Positions 63,372-64,000 of a stretch of DNA of 64,000 bases are shown one piece after another. Each line of letters begins with the position of its first letter. Within the stretch, counting starts at the first letter, position 1. The DNA lies in assembly GCF_019753765.1 (NCBI RefSeq), contig NZ_JAIJZW010000001.1, forward strand, positions 229,127 to 293,126. Reading direction: 5' to 3'. The translations under genes and the position numbers were made by a program. Origin of the DNA: Microbacterium marinilacus (GTDB lineage: Bacteria > Actinomycetota > Actinomycetes > Actinomycetales > Microbacteriaceae). The notes below the pieces were generated by a model. It was not told the DNA's origin and searched no databases. It saw nothing but the letters and a program-made list of their open reading frames with translations.

Positions 63372-63420
63372 CGATGGACGTCCGTGAGCGCTCCCGGGCG
63401 CGCTGGATACGCGTCGCGAC

Positions 63421-64000
63421 ATGACGGTCAGACTCCGGGTCGTGCTCGACCAGCTCGTCTCCGCCACCCATCCCGACCTCGCGATGGCGTCGCGCTCGCT
63501 GGCGACGGCGCTCGCCGAGGCGCCGCCCGACGGCTGCTCCGTCGAGGCGATCGCCCCGGCCGGCACGCTGCCGCCGCTTCCCGGCGTCGCGGAGGGACGG
63601 CGGCTGCCGCTGGGCCGCCGTGAGACCGCGGCGGCCTGGCAGCTGGGCGTCGTCACCGGCGTCGGCGGCGGGATGATCCACTCGCCCACGCTGCTGGCGC
63701 CGCTCGTGCGTCACGACCGCGCGGGCCACGACCAGACGGTGGTCACGCTGTGGGACCTGCGCGCGTGGGAGGCGCCGGACGAGCTGCCGCGCGCCGTGGC
63801 CGCGGGGGAGCGCGCGCTGCTGCGCCGCGCGGCCCGTCATGCCGACGCCGTGGTGGTGCCGACGCACGCCATGGCCGACCGCCTCGCGCAGCACGCGCGT
63901 CTCGGGGAGCGGGTGCGGGTGATCGCGGGGGCGCCGCCCGCCGGCTTCGTCGTCCCGACGGACGCCGACGCGCGCCGCCGCGACCTCGACCTGCCGCCGG
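63421..64000 (+). CDS. Glycosyltransferase, N-terminal part (cut by window end)
   Basis: An open frame starts with ATG at 63421 and runs to the window end without a stop (about 193 residues). The sequence is a GT-B-like N-domain, with IHSPTLLAPLVRH and VVVPTHAMADRLAQH. It follows the LCP gene by 49 bases in the same orientation, so it probably belongs to the same surface-glycan function. The donor domain is not in the window. Confidence 0.8.
   Translation, partial: MTVRLRVVLDQLVSATHPDLAMASRSLATALAEAPPDGCSVEAIAPAGTLPPLPGVAEGRRLPLGRRETAAAWQLGVVTGVGGGMIHSPTLLAPLVRHDRAGHDQTVVTLWDLRAWEAPDELPRAVAAGERALLRRAARHADAVVVPTHAMADRLAQHARLGERVRVIAGAPPAGFVVPTDADARRRDLDLPP

Overview
This 64-kb window is chromosomal DNA from a very GC-rich actinobacterium. 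The gene content suggests Microbacteriaceae, probably Microbacterium or a close relative. The evidence is GTG/TTG starts, actinobacterial family versions of many proteins (acyl-CoA carboxylase with an epsilon subunit, LpdA-type flavoprotein, SDH with a CDAB order), long chains of stop/start overlaps, and many genes whose -10 box lies 6-7 bases before the start codon (leaderless mRNAs). No rRNA, tRNA, CRISPR array, prophage or transposase was seen.

Left block (1-18341), mostly housekeeping: the end of ribD under an FMN riboswitch, an Fpg/MutM-type glycosylase, a GNAT acetyltransferase coupled to trpS, exonuclease III, the sdhCDAB operon, a divergent mannose-1-phosphate guanylyltransferase gene, and a nucleoside module. 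That module has a BMP-family lipoprotein, an ATPase, two permeases, cytidine deaminase, thymidine phosphorylase and adenosine deaminase, so uptake and catabolism of nucleosides are co-expressed.

Middle block (18342-45274), accessory: (a) an aromatic-acid module with an MHS-type transporter, a ThDP-dependent enzyme, a MobA-like 3-hydroxybenzoate 4-monooxygenase and an IclR regulator, where a 16-bp motif recurs at the transporter and regulator promoters; (b) a tightly overlapped operon of three glycosyltransferases, an ABC exporter, two APH-like kinases and a poly-Asp membrane protein, next to an OmpR-type two-component system; (c) a mannitol PTS regulon (mtlD, fused mtlA, ptsI, ptsH, a small IIB) divergent from a PRD regulator, with a second HPr gene; (d) an AbiEi-like/PD-(D/E)XK gene flanked by two nearly identical 72-bp nested palindromes, a small unknown gene, and a Met/Cys-rich copper-storage-type protein.

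Right block (45275-64000), mostly housekeeping: phosphohexomutase and purine nucleoside phosphorylase, an LpdA-like reductase lacking the disulfide, biotin carboxylase/BCCP, Maf, an RNA m5U methyltransferase, a NarL-type regulator/kinase/membrane-protein trio, AccE-AccD divergent from BirA, a PH-domain membrane protein, PurK, PurE, an LCP ligase and a truncated glycosyltransferase. The left and right blocks resemble a gene neighbourhood kept in Mycobacterium (sdh-cdd-deoA-add ... pmmB-deoD-lpdA ... accA3-maf-accE-accD-birA-purK-purE), so the middle block looks like accessory DNA set into conserved synteny.
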